Below are positions 1 to 12,365 of a stretch of 37,577 bases of DNA, piece by piece. How positions within the stretch are numbered: position 1 is the first letter of the stretch; each line of letters starts with the position of its first letter. Location: the NCBI GenBank assembly GCA_003211315.1, contig QCTC01000009.1:1-37577 (forward strand), written 5' to 3'. The notes beneath the pieces are model-generated. The model searched no databases and had not been told where the DNA came from. It worked only from the letters and a program-made list of their open reading frames with translations. Origin of the DNA: Prochlorococcus sp. AG-670-O17 (GTDB lineage Bacteria; Cyanobacteriota; Cyanobacteriia; PCC-6307; Cyanobiaceae). Made by a program: the position numbers and the translations under genes.

Positions 1-2
1 AG

Positions 3-161
3 ACAGGAGCACCTCTAACAACTTCCGAAGTTTCAATTTTAATGGGAGCAAAGCCTGGCAAATCAAAGATAGAGAGAGGTGGATTATTAGCCATAAAAGT
101 TGCAAGGAATGTCTGGAAATTAACTAAACTTGGCCAAGGAAGTTCTTATTACAGGAATTGA
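3..161 (+). CDS. C-terminal fragment of an unidentified CDS truncated by the window edge
   Basis: Frame 3 is open from the edge to a TGA at 159-161: TGAPLTTSEVSILMGAKPGKSKIERGGLLAIKVARNVWKLTKLGQGSSYYRN*. The other forward frames have stops. Family not recognised. Confidence 0.6.
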   Translation, partial: TGAPLTTSEVSILMGAKPGKSKIERGGLLAIKVARNVWKLTKLGQGSSYYRN

Positions 162-302
162 TTTTTAAGATAAATATTTTAATTTAATTATTCTTATTAA
201 AGTTTTTAAACATTCATATAAGTTTTTTAAATGTATACATTTTGTAAGAGAACTTATCAATTAGTGCTTAAATCCAAAAGTTTATGCAAGCTTGAAGAAT
301 AA

Positions 303-1574
<1,272 letters not shown>

Positions 1575-1577
1575 ATT

Positions 1578-3158
1578 ATGGAATTAACTCTTTGGACATA
1601 TGAAGGGCCTCCTCATGTAGGTGCAATGAGAGTTGCATCATCAATGAAAGATATTCATTATGTTCTCCATGCTCCTCAAGGAGATACTTATGCAGATCTT
1701 CTTTTCACAATGATTGAGAGAAGAGGCCAAAGACCACCTGTAACTTATACAACATTTCAGGCTAGAGACTTAGGAGGAGATACAGCAGAACTAGTTAAAA
1801 GGAATATTACTGAAGCAGTTGAGAGATTTAAACCAAAAACTCTTTTAGTAGGTGAAAGTTGTACTGCTGAACTAATACAAGATCAGCCAGGAGCTCTTGC
1901 TAAGGGTATGGGCTTTGATATCCCAATAGTGAACCTTGAACTTCCTGCCTATAGCAAAAAAGAAAACTGGGGTGCTTCAGAAACCTTTTATCAAATAATA
2001 AGAACTCTTTTGAAAGATAAGGTAAACGAAATTGAAAAGATTAATCCTAAAAGATGGATGTCTTTAGGTCGAAGACCTAAAGTAAATATATTAGGTCCTA
2101 CTTTATTAGGATTTAGGTGCAGAGATGATGTAATCGAGATTCAACGTATACTTTCAGAGCAAGGTATTGATACTAATGTTGTTGCACCGCTCGGTTCAAG
2201 TCCAGATGATATTGCAAGATTAACTGATGCTGATATTAATATTTGCCTTTATCACGAGATTGCTGAGACTTCCTGTGAATGGCTTAAGCGTAATTGCGGA
2301 ATGGAATATACAACTACCATCCCAATTGGTATAAAAAATACAATTAGTTTTATTAACGAAGTTCATGAAAAACTTGACCTTCCATTAACGAATCAAGAGG
2401 AACTAGAGCACAAGTCAAAACTCCCATGGTACTCAAAGTCTGTTGACTCAAATTACTTGACGGGGAAAAGGGTTTTTATTTTTGGTGACGGTACTCATGC
2501 TATCGCAGCTGCCAAAATTGCCAAAGATGAATTAGGTTTTGACGTAGTAGGATTGGGAACTTACAGCAGAGAAATGGCAAGGCAAGTAAGAGCCGCAGCA
2601 AAGGATTTAAATATAGAAGCATTAATTACTAATAGCTACCTAGAAGTAGAAGATGCAATGAAAAAAGCATCCCCCGAATTAGTTTTAGGGACCCAAATGG
2701 AAAGACACAGCGCAAAAAGACTTGGTATCCCATGCTCAGTAATTAGTACTCCAATGCATGTTCAAGATGTTCCTGCAAGATATAGCCCTCAAATGGGATG
2801 GGAAGGAGCAAATGTGATTTTTGACGACTGGGTTCACCCTCTAATGATGGGTCTTGAAGAACATCTTATTGATATGTTCAAACATGACTTTGAATTTGTT
2901 GATGGCCATCAAAGTCATCTTGGTCATACCGCAACAAAGGGTCCTGAGAATAAAGAAGATGAGCATGCTCGAACTAATAACAGTACTCAAAAGAAGGGAA
3001 CTGTAATTTGGACAGACTCTGGAAGAGCCGAACTTACAAAAGTTCCATTTTTTGTAAGAGGTAAAGTTAAATCAAATACTGAGAAATATGCTCTTTCAAA
3101 AGGTCTTCCCGAAATTAGCGACGAGACCCTCTACGATGCAAAAGCCTATTTCAATTAA
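1578..3158 (+). CDS. chlB: Light-independent protochlorophyllide reductase subunit B
   Basis: 526 aa; ChlB N-terminus [23 protein letters not shown] and the C-terminal PCP_red-like segment; 3 bp after chlN. Confidence 0.97.
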   Translation: MELTLWTYEGPPHVGAMRVASSMKDIHYVLHAPQGDTYADLLFTMIERRGQRPPVTYTTFQARDLGGDTAELVKRNITEAVERFKPKTLLVGESCTAELIQDQPGALAKGMGFDIPIVNLELPAYSKKENWGASETFYQIIRTLLKDKVNEIEKINPKRWMSLGRRPKVNILGPTLLGFRCRDDVIEIQRILSEQGIDTNVVAPLGSSPDDIARLTDADINICLYHEIAETSCEWLKRNCGMEYTTTIPIGIKNTISFINEVHEKLDLPLTNQEELEHKSKLPWYSKSVDSNYLTGKRVFIFGDGTHAIAAAKIAKDELGFDVVGLGTYSREMARQVRAAAKDLNIEALITNSYLEVEDAMKKASPELVLGTQMERHSAKRLGIPCSVISTPMHVQDVPARYSPQMGWEGANVIFDDWVHPLMMGLEEHLIDMFKHDFEFVDGHQSHLGHTATKGPENKEDEHARTNNSTQKKGTVIWTDSGRAELTKVPFFVRGKVKSNTEKYALSKGLPEISDETLYDAKAYFN

Positions 3159-3185
3159 TCCTTATAAATAAATTATTATTCTAAC

Positions 3186-3203
3186 ATGAGTGTTTTCACT
3201 CAT
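3186..3203 (+). other. Perfect 7-bp hairpin (ATGAGTG-TTTT-CACTCAT) in the chlB-chlL spacer
   Basis: Arms are exact reverse complements with a 4-nt loop; flanking TTATT/AATAA could extend the stem past a bulge. 3' side is not a clear U-tract. Confidence 0.35.
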
Positions 3204-3349
3204 AATAACAATGGTAATCGCGGAATATCTAGTTATAAACATATATCTTGTATCTTTAATCTTAATAAATAACTATTTGTTGAGAAATACATTTCTAGAG
3301 CCATATTCCTGCAAGAATGTACTTATTAACGTGTTAATTTCAGCTTTAA

Positions 3350-4237
<888 letters not shown>

Positions 4238-4241
4238 CTAC

Positions 4242-5246
4242 CTAATCTAATCCAACCAATTTTCTAGTTAATTCATAAGTTTGTCTTGAAATATTTGAAT
4301 CAATAATTCTCTTAGACAATTTTTGAGAAAAAGCTTTTCTCCCTAACTTTTGGCGATTTCCCCAACTCCAATGAACTGCCGGCTTAGCATATTCTTTAAG
4401 CGTAGCTACTTGAGCGACTCTTTCTCCAGCTAATCTTTGAGATACATATCCTTTTGTGATGAATTTTTGAAAGATTGGGAATAAAAACCTAAAAAGCCAT
4501 GGGGTATCCCTAAAGAGTTTTGTATCGGCCACACATCCTGGGTAAAGGGAATTAATAATTATTCTTTCTTTAGGATATTTTTTTGATAATTCTTGTACTG
4601 TTACCATATTGCACAGTTTGCTATCTTTATAGGCTTTCCCGGGTTTAAAATTTTTTCCATTTGCCATGCTAATTGGAGATAAAAATCCGTTTTTAAATCC
4701 AGATAAATTACCAAGATCAGCTGGAGCAGGTATAGGAATTCTTCCGCCTAGTTCTGAATAATTTGCAGTAACAGTTCCTAATACTGTTATTCTTGGTTTG
4801 AATTTAATTGTTCTACCGTTTAAATCAATTTCTTTCTCAGAGGACAAAATATTATCAAGAAGAAGATTAATCAAGAGAAAATGACCAAAATGATTAACTG
4901 CCATAGAATTTTCAAATCCTTGGGGAGATCTTTCAGGTTTCCGTAATCTTGGCTTATAAACTGCAGCATTACAAATAATAGAATTTATGGGTTTTTGAAA
5001 TTTTTTCAATATTTCATAACAACCATTTCTTACATCATCTAAATCAGCCAAATCAATTTCTATAAAATGAATATTTTTCATTTCGGAATCTGTTAAGGAT
5101 TTCTGAGCTATTTCTACTGCCCTTTTATTTGAGCGATTTACCGCTATAACCTCCCATCCAAATCTCAACAAAGGTTTTAAGGTATTTAATCCTACTCCTG
5201 ATGTTGTTCCTGTTATTAGAACTAAACCTTTAATACTCTTAACCAC
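4242..5246 (-). CDS. por: Light-dependent protochlorophyllide oxidoreductase (SDR)
   Basis: 334 aa; TGTTSGVGLNTLKPLL cofactor motif, YKDSKLCN catalytic YxxxK and POR-specific C-terminal region. Confidence 0.95.
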   Translation of the reverse strand: MVKSIKGLVLITGTTSGVGLNTLKPLLRFGWEVIAVNRSNKRAVEIAQKSLTDSEMKNIHFIEIDLADLDDVRNGCYEILKKFQKPINSIICNAAVYKPRLRKPERSPQGFENSMAVNHFGHFLLINLLLDNILSSEKEIDLNGRTIKFKPRITVLGTVTANYSELGGRIPIPAPADLGNLSGFKNGFLSPISMANGKNFKPGKAYKDSKLCNMVTVQELSKKYPKERIIINSLYPGCVADTKLFRDTPWLFRFLFPIFQKFITKGYVSQRLAGERVAQVATLKEYAKPAVHWSWGNRQKLGRKAFSQKLSKRIIDSNISRQTYELTRKLVGLD

Positions 5247-5303
5247 TAGCTATAAAAATAAAATGAAAAATTCGATAATTAAATGACTTTATAGTCACAC
5301 TTA

Positions 5304-5594
5304 TCAACGCCATATTACTCTGATTATGTCTCTGGTAATCATTTGATCTTGATCCTTCATAAATCTTTGCTCGCCTTCTAAAGAGATTAAATCATCAAAT
5401 CTACGACTTAAATCATCAAACCTTGAATATTCATATAAATAAGAATTTTTAATCTCCCTCAATCTAGTTAATCTAACTTTTGAGCTATATCCAATTTTTA
5501 ATAAACTCACTATTGCTAAAAGAGAAAAACAAACTTTTAACCCTAGAGAAACAGAGCTTACAAAATCTTCTTGTTCTTTATAGTCTATCTGCAT
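5304..5594 (-). CDS. Small membrane protein with one TM segment and charged C-terminal region, unknown function
   Basis: 96 aa ORF with one hydrophobic segment (VCFSLLAIVSLLKIGY) and an acidic/basic tail (SRFDDLSRRFDDLISLEGEQRFMKDQDQMI); fills the gap upstream of por. Confidence 0.7.
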   Translation of the reverse strand: MQIDYKEQEDFVSSVSLGLKVCFSLLAIVSLLKIGYSSKVRLTRLREIKNSYLYEYSRFDDLSRRFDDLISLEGEQRFMKDQDQMITRDIIRVIWR

Positions 5595-5741
5595 AGCAAA
5601 TGCTAAAGATCTTTTGTCCGTAGAGATACTTTTACGGAAATGTTTAGGAAATTATTTTTAATAAAATTACATAAAAGACTCCAGAAAAAAAGTCTTGTTT
5701 AATTAATAACATAAAGTTTTTTATAATCAAAATTAATTTTT

Positions 5742-5846
5742 TTATGTTCTAGCTAAACTTATGCCAAGCCTTAAAGCTAATACACCTGCATGCATTACAA
5801 CAATAAGACCAAGTATTATTAAATTAATTGATTGAGATGGCTCCAT
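5742..5846 (-). CDS. psaM: Photosystem I reaction centre subunit XII
   Basis: Reading the minus strand from ATG at 5846 gives [34 protein letters not shown], a PsaM-like 34-aa peptide. Below the length cutoff of the supplied ORF track. Confidence 0.93.
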
Positions 5847-5943
5847 AACAAATACATATTTATTTTCTATATTCTCTACCCAAAAGTGAAAAATTGATAG
5901 ACTATTACAAAATCCTGTTACGTAATTAAATCATAAAATAATT

Positions 5944-6651
5944 TTGAGAGTAGATAATCAAGCTTTAATTATTCCCACAACGAAATTAACTGGAGTTGAA
6001 CAAATGGCTCTAGATTTACATTTTTTAGAAAAAACTATTTCTACAGTTGAAATTCTTTTTACATTAAGGTTCTATCATTGGGAGGGAAATTGGATTTCTC
6101 TTGGTTATCATCAAAAAGTAATTCCACCTCATTGGGAAAAGCTATTAGAGAATGGCATCATTAAGGTAGTAAGAAGACCCTCAGGAGGCGGAGCAGTACT
6201 TCATTCTGGAGGGATCACATATGCTTTAACATTTAAAAAACCTTCTTATAAGATCTTTAGTTATGAGCTAGTAAATAATTGGTTAATTAAAAGTTTTAAT
6301 GAATTAGGTTTAGATTTAAAAAGAGGGACTTTAAGAAAATCAATAATTAAAGAGAACTGTTTTGAATCATCTTATGTGTCTGATTTAGTTGATCAATATG
6401 GTTTTAAACGTATAGGAAGCGCCCAATACAGAAAGAAAGGGGCATTTCTTCAGCATGGGGAAATTCAACTTAACCCCCCAAGAGACTTGTGGTTCAGATT
6501 ATTTGGAGAAGAGCCTCCCAAAAAAATTAATTTAAATCTTACTAATGACGAAATAATTAAATATTTGATTAATTCATTTTTAGATTCCAAGTCAAATCTA
6601 AAAATTGAAAAAATCTACTATAAAAAAGATGAGATTAAAGAATTATTGTGA
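5944..6651 (+). CDS. Lipoate-protein ligase / octanoyltransferase family (BPL_LPL fold)
   Basis: RRPSGGGAVLHSGGITYALTF and GSAQYRKKGAFLQHGEIQL motifs; ENCFESS cysteine resembles LipM-type enzymes; TTG start. Confidence 0.8.
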   Translation: MRVDNQALIIPTTKLTGVEQMALDLHFLEKTISTVEILFTLRFYHWEGNWISLGYHQKVIPPHWEKLLENGIIKVVRRPSGGGAVLHSGGITYALTFKKPSYKIFSYELVNNWLIKSFNELGLDLKRGTLRKSIIKENCFESSYVSDLVDQYGFKRIGSAQYRKKGAFLQHGEIQLNPPRDLWFRLFGEEPPKKINLNLTNDEIIKYLINSFLDSKSNLKIEKIYYKKDEIKELL

Positions 6652-6658
6652 CTTGAAT

Positions 6659-7885
6659 TTATTCAATTTCTCCTTTTTTTTTCATTAATTTTATAATCTT
6701 GGGTAATTGAATACCCAGTGGATACTGATCCTTATTATTAAATTTACTGATTAGATTGGAAGGTAAATTTAAACCTAATTTATTAAACACAAAATAACCA
6801 ATTTTATTTCTGTCAATGATTCCTAGTGGTATATCAGCAGAATTGAGTACGAGTACTATACCTTCATTAGATTTCTCTATCTTTTCAATAGCTCTCCATA
6901 ACTCAGTACTAAAATTGACACTCTCAAATTTCTTAATGGACTTTTTAAAATCCCCAACAAAAGTACGGTCCCATTTTTTTACTGAAACAGATTTTAAAAT
7001 CTTTTCCTCAATATAGCCGTCCCATCTTCCACTATTAGTCAAAAACAAATATTTATCTTGTTTATCTTTTTTACTTTTAACCACATTATTTAACTGCACA
7101 AAATTTGAATTGAATTCTATTTTTCTTAATGGCTTAAATTTAAGTTCAGAAACTTTACTTAATTTTAAAATATTTTCAATTTTAAAAAATTGATTTTCAG
7201 ACTTTGATGAATTAATACCAAATAATCCCAAAAAAGTAAGTAATAAACCATAGTAAAAATTGAAACTAAATAAACATATAATGCCTAGAAGAAAAACTAA
7301 AATTGATAATATTAAAGTTAATTTATTTAAAAAATTTCTTCCTTTATTTTTACTTCCTGAAAAATACCAAATAGTACTCTTTAACAAATTACCTCCATCT
7401 AAAGATCCAATAGGAATTAAGTTTAAAAAGCCTAGAAAAAGATTTAATATTGCTACTCTGTTCAATATATTTGTGAATATTTGTTCGTTGGATTCAGTAG
7501 GATTACTAATGAAAATAAGAATTAATGCCGTAGAAAAACATAATAAAGGCCTAACTATCGAGATTTTTATATTACCCAAAGCTGTTTGACAATCCTTTTC
7601 TATTTGCAAAACTGCCCCTAAGAAGTAAAAGGTAATATTTTTTATTTTTACTCCTTGATTTAACGAAACAAAAGTATGGAAGACCTCATGGAATATGATC
7701 GTGCTTAACAAAAAAAAAGAAGTTAAGAAACCAATTAACCAAGCTTCCTTAATATTATAAATTTCACCAGAAGTTAAATTAACTTGATTAGAAATACTCC
7801 ATGAAAATAAAAAAAGGATTGCAAACCAGTAAGGATGTAATTTAAAGGGAATTCCCCTTATTTTAAAAATTTGCAAACTCCTCAA
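6659..7885 (-). CDS. Site-2-protease-like M50 metalloprotease with CBS-type C-terminal region
   Basis: HEVFHTF (HExxH), NLIPIGSLDGG, several TM segments; the C-terminal half resembles CBS domains. Confidence 0.88.
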   Translation of the reverse strand: MRSLQIFKIRGIPFKLHPYWFAILFLFSWSISNQVNLTSGEIYNIKEAWLIGFLTSFFLLSTIIFHEVFHTFVSLNQGVKIKNITFYFLGAVLQIEKDCQTALGNIKISIVRPLLCFSTALILIFISNPTESNEQIFTNILNRVAILNLFLGFLNLIPIGSLDGGNLLKSTIWYFSGSKNKGRNFLNKLTLILSILVFLLGIICLFSFNFYYGLLLTFLGLFGINSSKSENQFFKIENILKLSKVSELKFKPLRKIEFNSNFVQLNNVVKSKKDKQDKYLFLTNSGRWDGYIEEKILKSVSVKKWDRTFVGDFKKSIKKFESVNFSTELWRAIEKIEKSNEGIVLVLNSADIPLGIIDRNKIGYFVFNKLGLNLPSNLISKFNNKDQYPLGIQLPKIIKLMKKKGEIE

Positions 7886-7940
7886 AAATAATCTCCGTTA
7901 TATTTACAAATAATATTAATTCTACCTATAAGATAAAGAT

Positions 7941-8597
7941 ATGCTTGAGACCAAAACTTTAGTTAAAATTTGCGGAATAACTTCCATTGAACAAGCTGTT
8001 CATGTAGCCGAATTAGGAACTAATGCAATAGGTATCATTTCGGTGGATGAATCTCCAAGATATATTTCCCCAGAAAAGAAAAAAGTAATCTTCAAGACTT
8101 TAAAAGATTTATATCCAAATATTGAGAGAGTTTCAGTTGTAAAAAATAGTCCTATTGATTCAATTATTAAAGGGTTTTTAGGAGAACCCAACGAAACTAT
8201 AATCCAACTCCATGGAGATGAGGATATTGATTATTGTCAAAAATTAAAAAAACGGATTCCAGACGTTGGCTTATGGAAAGCTTTTAGAATAAAAAATAAA
8301 AAAGATCTTGAAAAGATTAAACCTTATGAAAACTTTATAGATGCAATACTTTTAGATTCATGGAATAAAGAAACATATGGTGGTTCGGGAAAAAGAATAA
8401 AACAACAATATTTAGAAGATTTAAGTTTCAGTAAACCTTGGTGGATTGCAGGGGGCGTTTCCACAGAATGGATAGGTGAGATTTTAAAAAATATAAAACC
8501 AAATGGTATTGATATTTCGAGTAGTGTTGAAACCTCCCCAGGAATAAAAGATATTCATAAAGTTGGTTTAATTATTAAAGAAGTAAAAAAATACTAA
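7941..8597 (+). CDS. trpF: Phosphoribosylanthranilate isomerase
   Basis: VKICGITSIEQA, QLHGDED, LLDSW, GGSGK, WWIAGGVS and GIDISSSVETSPGIKD. Confidence 0.96.
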   Translation: MLETKTLVKICGITSIEQAVHVAELGTNAIGIISVDESPRYISPEKKKVIFKTLKDLYPNIERVSVVKNSPIDSIIKGFLGEPNETIIQLHGDEDIDYCQKLKKRIPDVGLWKAFRIKNKKDLEKIKPYENFIDAILLDSWNKETYGGSGKRIKQQYLEDLSFSKPWWIAGGVSTEWIGEILKNIKPNGIDISSSVETSPGIKDIHKVGLIIKEVKKY

Positions 8598-8600
8598 TTT

Positions 8601-9341
8601 TTAGTAATTATTATTAGAAGATTGTTGTCTTACTAGCTCAAAAAATTCTTGTTTTAGACTTATATCATGTCTAAAATCTCCTCTTACTACTGAATTTATC
8701 ATGCTAGTATTCGGCTCTTTAACTCCTCTCCACTTCATACAGTAGTGTTGAGCTTTGACTATTATGCCTAGCCCCTTGGGTTCACATAGTTTTTCTATTT
8801 CATCTGCAAGAATCATTACTGCTTCTTCTTGTATATGTGGTCTGGAGAATACCCAATCTGCTACTCTAGCAAATTTAGAAAGCCCTATAACTTTACTACC
8901 TGGTTTAATTCCTATCCAACATTCTCCTAAAATTGGAACTAAATGATGAGAGCAAGCGGACCTCACTGTTATTGGTCCGACAGTATAAATTTCATCAAGG
9001 TTTTTATCATTTGGGAAACTTGTAACCTTTGGTTGTTCATGATATCTACCTTTAAAAACCTCGTTTAGGTACATTTTTGAGACTCTTTCTGCTGTCTCCT
9101 GAGTATTGTGGTCATTATCCACATCAATGACTAAAGACTTAAGTAAATCTTTAATTCTGGAAGCCACCTCCTTTTCTAGAACTTTTAGCTCACCAGGATT
9201 AATAAAGTCAGCGATATTATCATTTGCACTGAATCTTGTACCTTTGCTTTTAATACGATCCCTTATTATCTCGGAGACTAATTTATTAGTAATCTTTTCA
9301 TCAATATTTTTAATATTATCGTTGGGTAATGTAGAAGTCAT
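8601..9341 (-). CDS. folE: GTP cyclohydrolase I
   Basis: ACSHHLVPILGE, VIGLSKFARVADW, IQEEAV and QHYCMKWRGV. Confidence 0.93.
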   Translation of the reverse strand: MTSTLPNDNIKNIDEKITNKLVSEIIRDRIKSKGTRFSANDNIADFINPGELKVLEKEVASRIKDLLKSLVIDVDNDHNTQETAERVSKMYLNEVFKGRYHEQPKVTSFPNDKNLDEIYTVGPITVRSACSHHLVPILGECWIGIKPGSKVIGLSKFARVADWVFSRPHIQEEAVMILADEIEKLCEPKGLGIIVKAQHYCMKWRGVKEPNTSMINSVVRGDFRHDISLKQEFFELVRQQSSNNNY

Positions 9342-9495
9342 AAAATTCTAAACAGGAAATAGTATGCAAACTTGATTTACTGTAACTTTCTTGGGCTTAT
9401 TTGCTTACACACTATATCACATTCTTATGTTTAATCGGGTTCTTCAATCCCTAAAAAAAATCACTTTATCGTTATTGCGACTTGATAAACTGGGG

Positions 9496-10203
9496 TCAAA
9501 AAGCACCTCCTGCAGGCATAAGTGTTAAGTCTTCAATTAATTGTGATTTTGGTTGTTCAGCAATATATAAAATTGTATTTGAGACATTAGTAGAAGAAAG
9601 CATAGATGATCTATCGAAATCTGATTTTATTGATTCCGTCTCCCAAAGAGGTGTATTAACTGAACCTAAAGTAATTGTGCAGGCTCTTATCGAGTTAGAT
9701 CTCTCTTCTTCTCTAAGACACTTTGTAAACATCGCTAGAGCAGATTTTGATACGCAATAAGCACCCCACTTAGGGAAAGCATTATAAGAAGCATGACTGC
9801 TGACATTAATAATCAAGCCTCCATTTTTTCTCATTTTGGGGATAATTAAACTACATATTTGAAATATACTTGTGAGGTTAATTTGAATTATTTCTTGCCA
9901 TTTTGTCAAAGGCATTTCAACTAAATTCCCATTAAAAGCACATCCAGCATTATTTATTAAAACGGAAGGGCAGCCATATTTTTTTATTGATTCATTAATT
10001 GAATTATCTATTTCATTTGCATTAGATAAATTGCACTTTACAAGATTAATTGTTGACCCTGTATCTGATAGTTCATCTCTTAGTCTTTCCAACATCTCTA
10101 AATCTCTTGCGAGTAAAATTAAATCCCAACCAGCATTTGCGAAAGTTACTGCTGTAGCTCTCCCAATACCTTTAGTGGCTCCTGTAATATATGCTAATTT
10201 CAA
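9496..10203 (-). CDS. SDR family oxidoreductase
   Basis: TGATKGIGRA glycine motif, NNAG, and SSHASYN...YCVSK catalytic residues. Confidence 0.92.
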   Translation of the reverse strand: MKLAYITGATKGIGRATAVTFANAGWDLILLARDLEMLERLRDELSDTGSTINLVKCNLSNANEIDNSINESIKKYGCPSVLINNAGCAFNGNLVEMPLTKWQEIIQINLTSIFQICSLIIPKMRKNGGLIINVSSHASYNAFPKWGAYCVSKSALAMFTKCLREEERSNSIRACTITLGSVNTPLWETESIKSDFDRSSMLSSTNVSNTILYIAEQPKSQLIEDLTLMPAGGAF

Positions 10204-10204
10204 T

Positions 10205-11212
10205 TTATTCTTTTATTTGAGGTAATTCTTCATGGATTTCTTCAAAATTATTTGATTCAATAAATTTTCCCAAAACCCTGAATTTTGAATATCTTTGTTC
10301 TAAAAGTTCCTCTTTATTCAATCCCAATAATTCATTAAGGTGCTTCTCAATAGCACCTTTTAGAGTATTCCCAGCCTCTATAGGAGACCAGTTATTACCA
10401 CCTGCTGGTTCTGATAAGACTTCATCTATTACACCTAATTCAAGAAGATCTTTTCCAGTTATTTTTAACGCAGTTGCAGCTTCAGAAGCTTTTGCAGCAT
10501 CTCTCCACAGGATTGAGGCACATGCTTCTGGACTAGCAACAGTATAAACACTATGTTCAAACATCAATAGCCTATCAGCTACCCCAATTCCGAGAGCCCC
10601 ACCAGACCCCCCTTCGCCGATAATAGTAGCAATTATTGGGACTCTAAAACCAAACATTTCTCTTAGGTTTCTAGCGATAGCTTCTCCTTGACCTTGTTCT
10701 TCTGCAGAAAGACCAGCGTATGCCCCAGGGGTATCAATAAAAGTAAGAATAGGCAATGAGAATCTATCAGCATGCTGCATTAACCTTAAAGCTTTTCTAT
10801 ACCCTCCCGGCTTTGCCATTCCAAAGTTTCTAACTACATTTTCCTTTGTATCTCTTCCTTTCTGATGACCTAATAAAAGAACAGGTTGATTATTTACCGA
10901 ACCTAAACCTCCAATTAAAGCCATATCATCTCCTCCATTTCTGTCTCCATGTAACTCAATCCAATCATCACAAAACATTTGAATAAAATCTAAAGTACTT
11001 GGTCTTTGTGGATGTCTAGCTACTTGTATTTTCTGAGCAGGTGTTAGAGATCTAAAAATTTCCTCTCTTCTTCTTGTGGCAAGTGTTTCTAGTTGTAGTA
11101 ATTGTTGACTAACATCTACTTCTGAATCTCTTGCTAATTCTCTTATTTGCTCTATTTGCTTTTCAAGCTCTACAAGAGGTTTTTCAAAATCAAGAAGATA
11201 ACGTCTTGGCAT
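10205..11212 (-). CDS. accA: Acetyl-CoA carboxylase carboxyltransferase subunit alpha
   Basis: [73 protein letters not shown]. Confidence 0.97.
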   Translation of the reverse strand: MPRRYLLDFEKPLVELEKQIEQIRELARDSEVDVSQQLLQLETLATRRREEIFRSLTPAQKIQVARHPQRPSTLDFIQMFCDDWIELHGDRNGGDDMALIGGLGSVNNQPVLLLGHQKGRDTKENVVRNFGMAKPGGYRKALRLMQHADRFSLPILTFIDTPGAYAGLSAEEQGQGEAIARNLREMFGFRVPIIATIIGEGGSGGALGIGVADRLLMFEHSVYTVASPEACASILWRDAAKASEAATALKITGKDLLELGVIDEVLSEPAGGNNWSPIEAGNTLKGAIEKHLNELLGLNKEELLEQRYSKFRVLGKFIESNNFEEIHEELPQIKE

Positions 11213-11215
11213 AAT

Positions 11216-12256
11216 TCAAACCGCTAATACTTTTGGATGCTTATCTAGGCCAATTGCAGAGAAGCCATGCTTTACAGAAGCAGCTCCAATAAACTCCATT
11301 TTCTCTAGAGATATATTATTTCTTCCCCAGCTAAAGTTTGTATGACATTTTTCAAATTCTAAAATCATTGCTTCTGCAAAACATGCAAACATTTCTCTCT
11401 GGGGATTTTGCATTTCAGCCAGTTCCATCATATTCCAACCTATATCATTGAAGAATCTTACTATACCTCCTTTTACAACATGTATATTATTTCCTTGAAA
11501 TTTTTCATCTAGATTCTTTGGATAACCTCCATCAATCATTAAACATGGTTGTTTAAGATTATTGGCATCGATTTCCATGGTCTTTGGCATACTTGCTACC
11601 CATACAACAATATCTGCTTCAGGCAATGCTTCATCTAGATTTTTGATAGTTCCACCATCTAATTCTTTTTGCAAATAATTCAAAGGTTCCTTTTGCCTAG
11701 CTACCAGAAGAAGTTCCCCAATACCTGTTTTATTAATTAACCAACGACAAACAGCACTGCCTATATCACCAGTAGCACCAACTACAGCAACTGTTGCACT
11801 TTTAAGATCAATTCCTATTTTAGGAGCATTCATCTCTAATTGCCTGCAAATAACCCACGCAGTATGAGTATTACCAGTTGTAAACCTTTCCCACTCTAGT
11901 GAAGTGTTTCTAATCTGCTTATGTTGAAGGAGATTAAAATTTTCAAAGATGATAGAAGTGAACCCTCCCAAAGCGGTAATGTTAATACCTTTTTTTTGAG
12001 CTAATTCCATTGCATTTAATACTTTTCTTCTTGCCGTTTTAAATCTTGAAAGCATTTCAGGAACGAAACATGAATCAATATAAGAACCTTCAATTGATAT
12101 GCCAGTAGCACTTTTAACCTCTACATTCTCAACTAGTTGGGGTGGTGCTGTGCACCAAACATCCAAATCACCATCTGCAATATGATCAAAGCCCAATAAT
12201 GAAGCCTTTCTTTTTGCATCTTCAAAACTAGTTGAATGACCTATAAGCCCAAACAT
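11216..12256 (-). CDS. aar: Long-chain acyl-[acyl-carrier-protein] reductase
   Basis: [50 protein letters not shown]; adjacent to ado and accA as in cyanobacterial alkane clusters. Confidence 0.96.
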   Translation of the reverse strand: MFGLIGHSTSFEDAKRKASLLGFDHIADGDLDVWCTAPPQLVENVEVKSATGISIEGSYIDSCFVPEMLSRFKTARRKVLNAMELAQKKGINITALGGFTSIIFENFNLLQHKQIRNTSLEWERFTTGNTHTAWVICRQLEMNAPKIGIDLKSATVAVVGATGDIGSAVCRWLINKTGIGELLLVARQKEPLNYLQKELDGGTIKNLDEALPEADIVVWVASMPKTMEIDANNLKQPCLMIDGGYPKNLDEKFQGNNIHVVKGGIVRFFNDIGWNMMELAEMQNPQREMFACFAEAMILEFEKCHTNFSWGRNNISLEKMEFIGAASVKHGFSAIGLDKHPKVLAV

Positions 12257-12295
12257 TGAATAACTTATTAATGGAATCTTTATATTGATATGAAC

Positions 12296-12312
12296 AATAG
12301 CACAGAGCTATT
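12296..12312 (-). terminator. Possible weak terminator or processing hairpin between ado and aar
   Basis: AATAGC-ACAGA-GCTATT, perfect 6-bp arms in the 109-bp ado-aar spacer; only a weak T-rich tail on the minus strand. Confidence 0.3.
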
Positions 12313-12365
12313 AACTAAATAGATAAAAATTATTTTTGAATAGACTAATTAAATTTATAAAAAAA

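Noticed and set aside
5617-5638. TCCGTA-N10-TACGGA inverted repeat upstream of the small TM gene
   Set aside because: Only 6-bp arms; expected frequently by chance and no promoter geometry to support it.
6816-7589. Plus-strand ORFs 6816..7016 and 7260..7589
   Set aside because: Lie antisense inside the S2P/CBS protease gene; no recognisable domains.
8000-8191. Minus-strand 63-aa ORF
   Set aside because: Antisense to trpF; no domain.
8755-9351. Plus-strand ORFs 8755..8946 and 9106..9351
   Set aside because: Antisense to folE; sequence mirrors folE codons.
9342-9495. Possible tRNA or structured RNA in the folE-SDR spacer (GGGTTCTTCAATCCC)
   Set aside because: Only a 3-4 bp stem; no cloverleaf or conserved RNA motif could be built.
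9482-10225. Plus-strand ORFs 9482..9760 and 10031..10225
   Set aside because: Antisense to the SDR gene, which has complete catalytic motifs.
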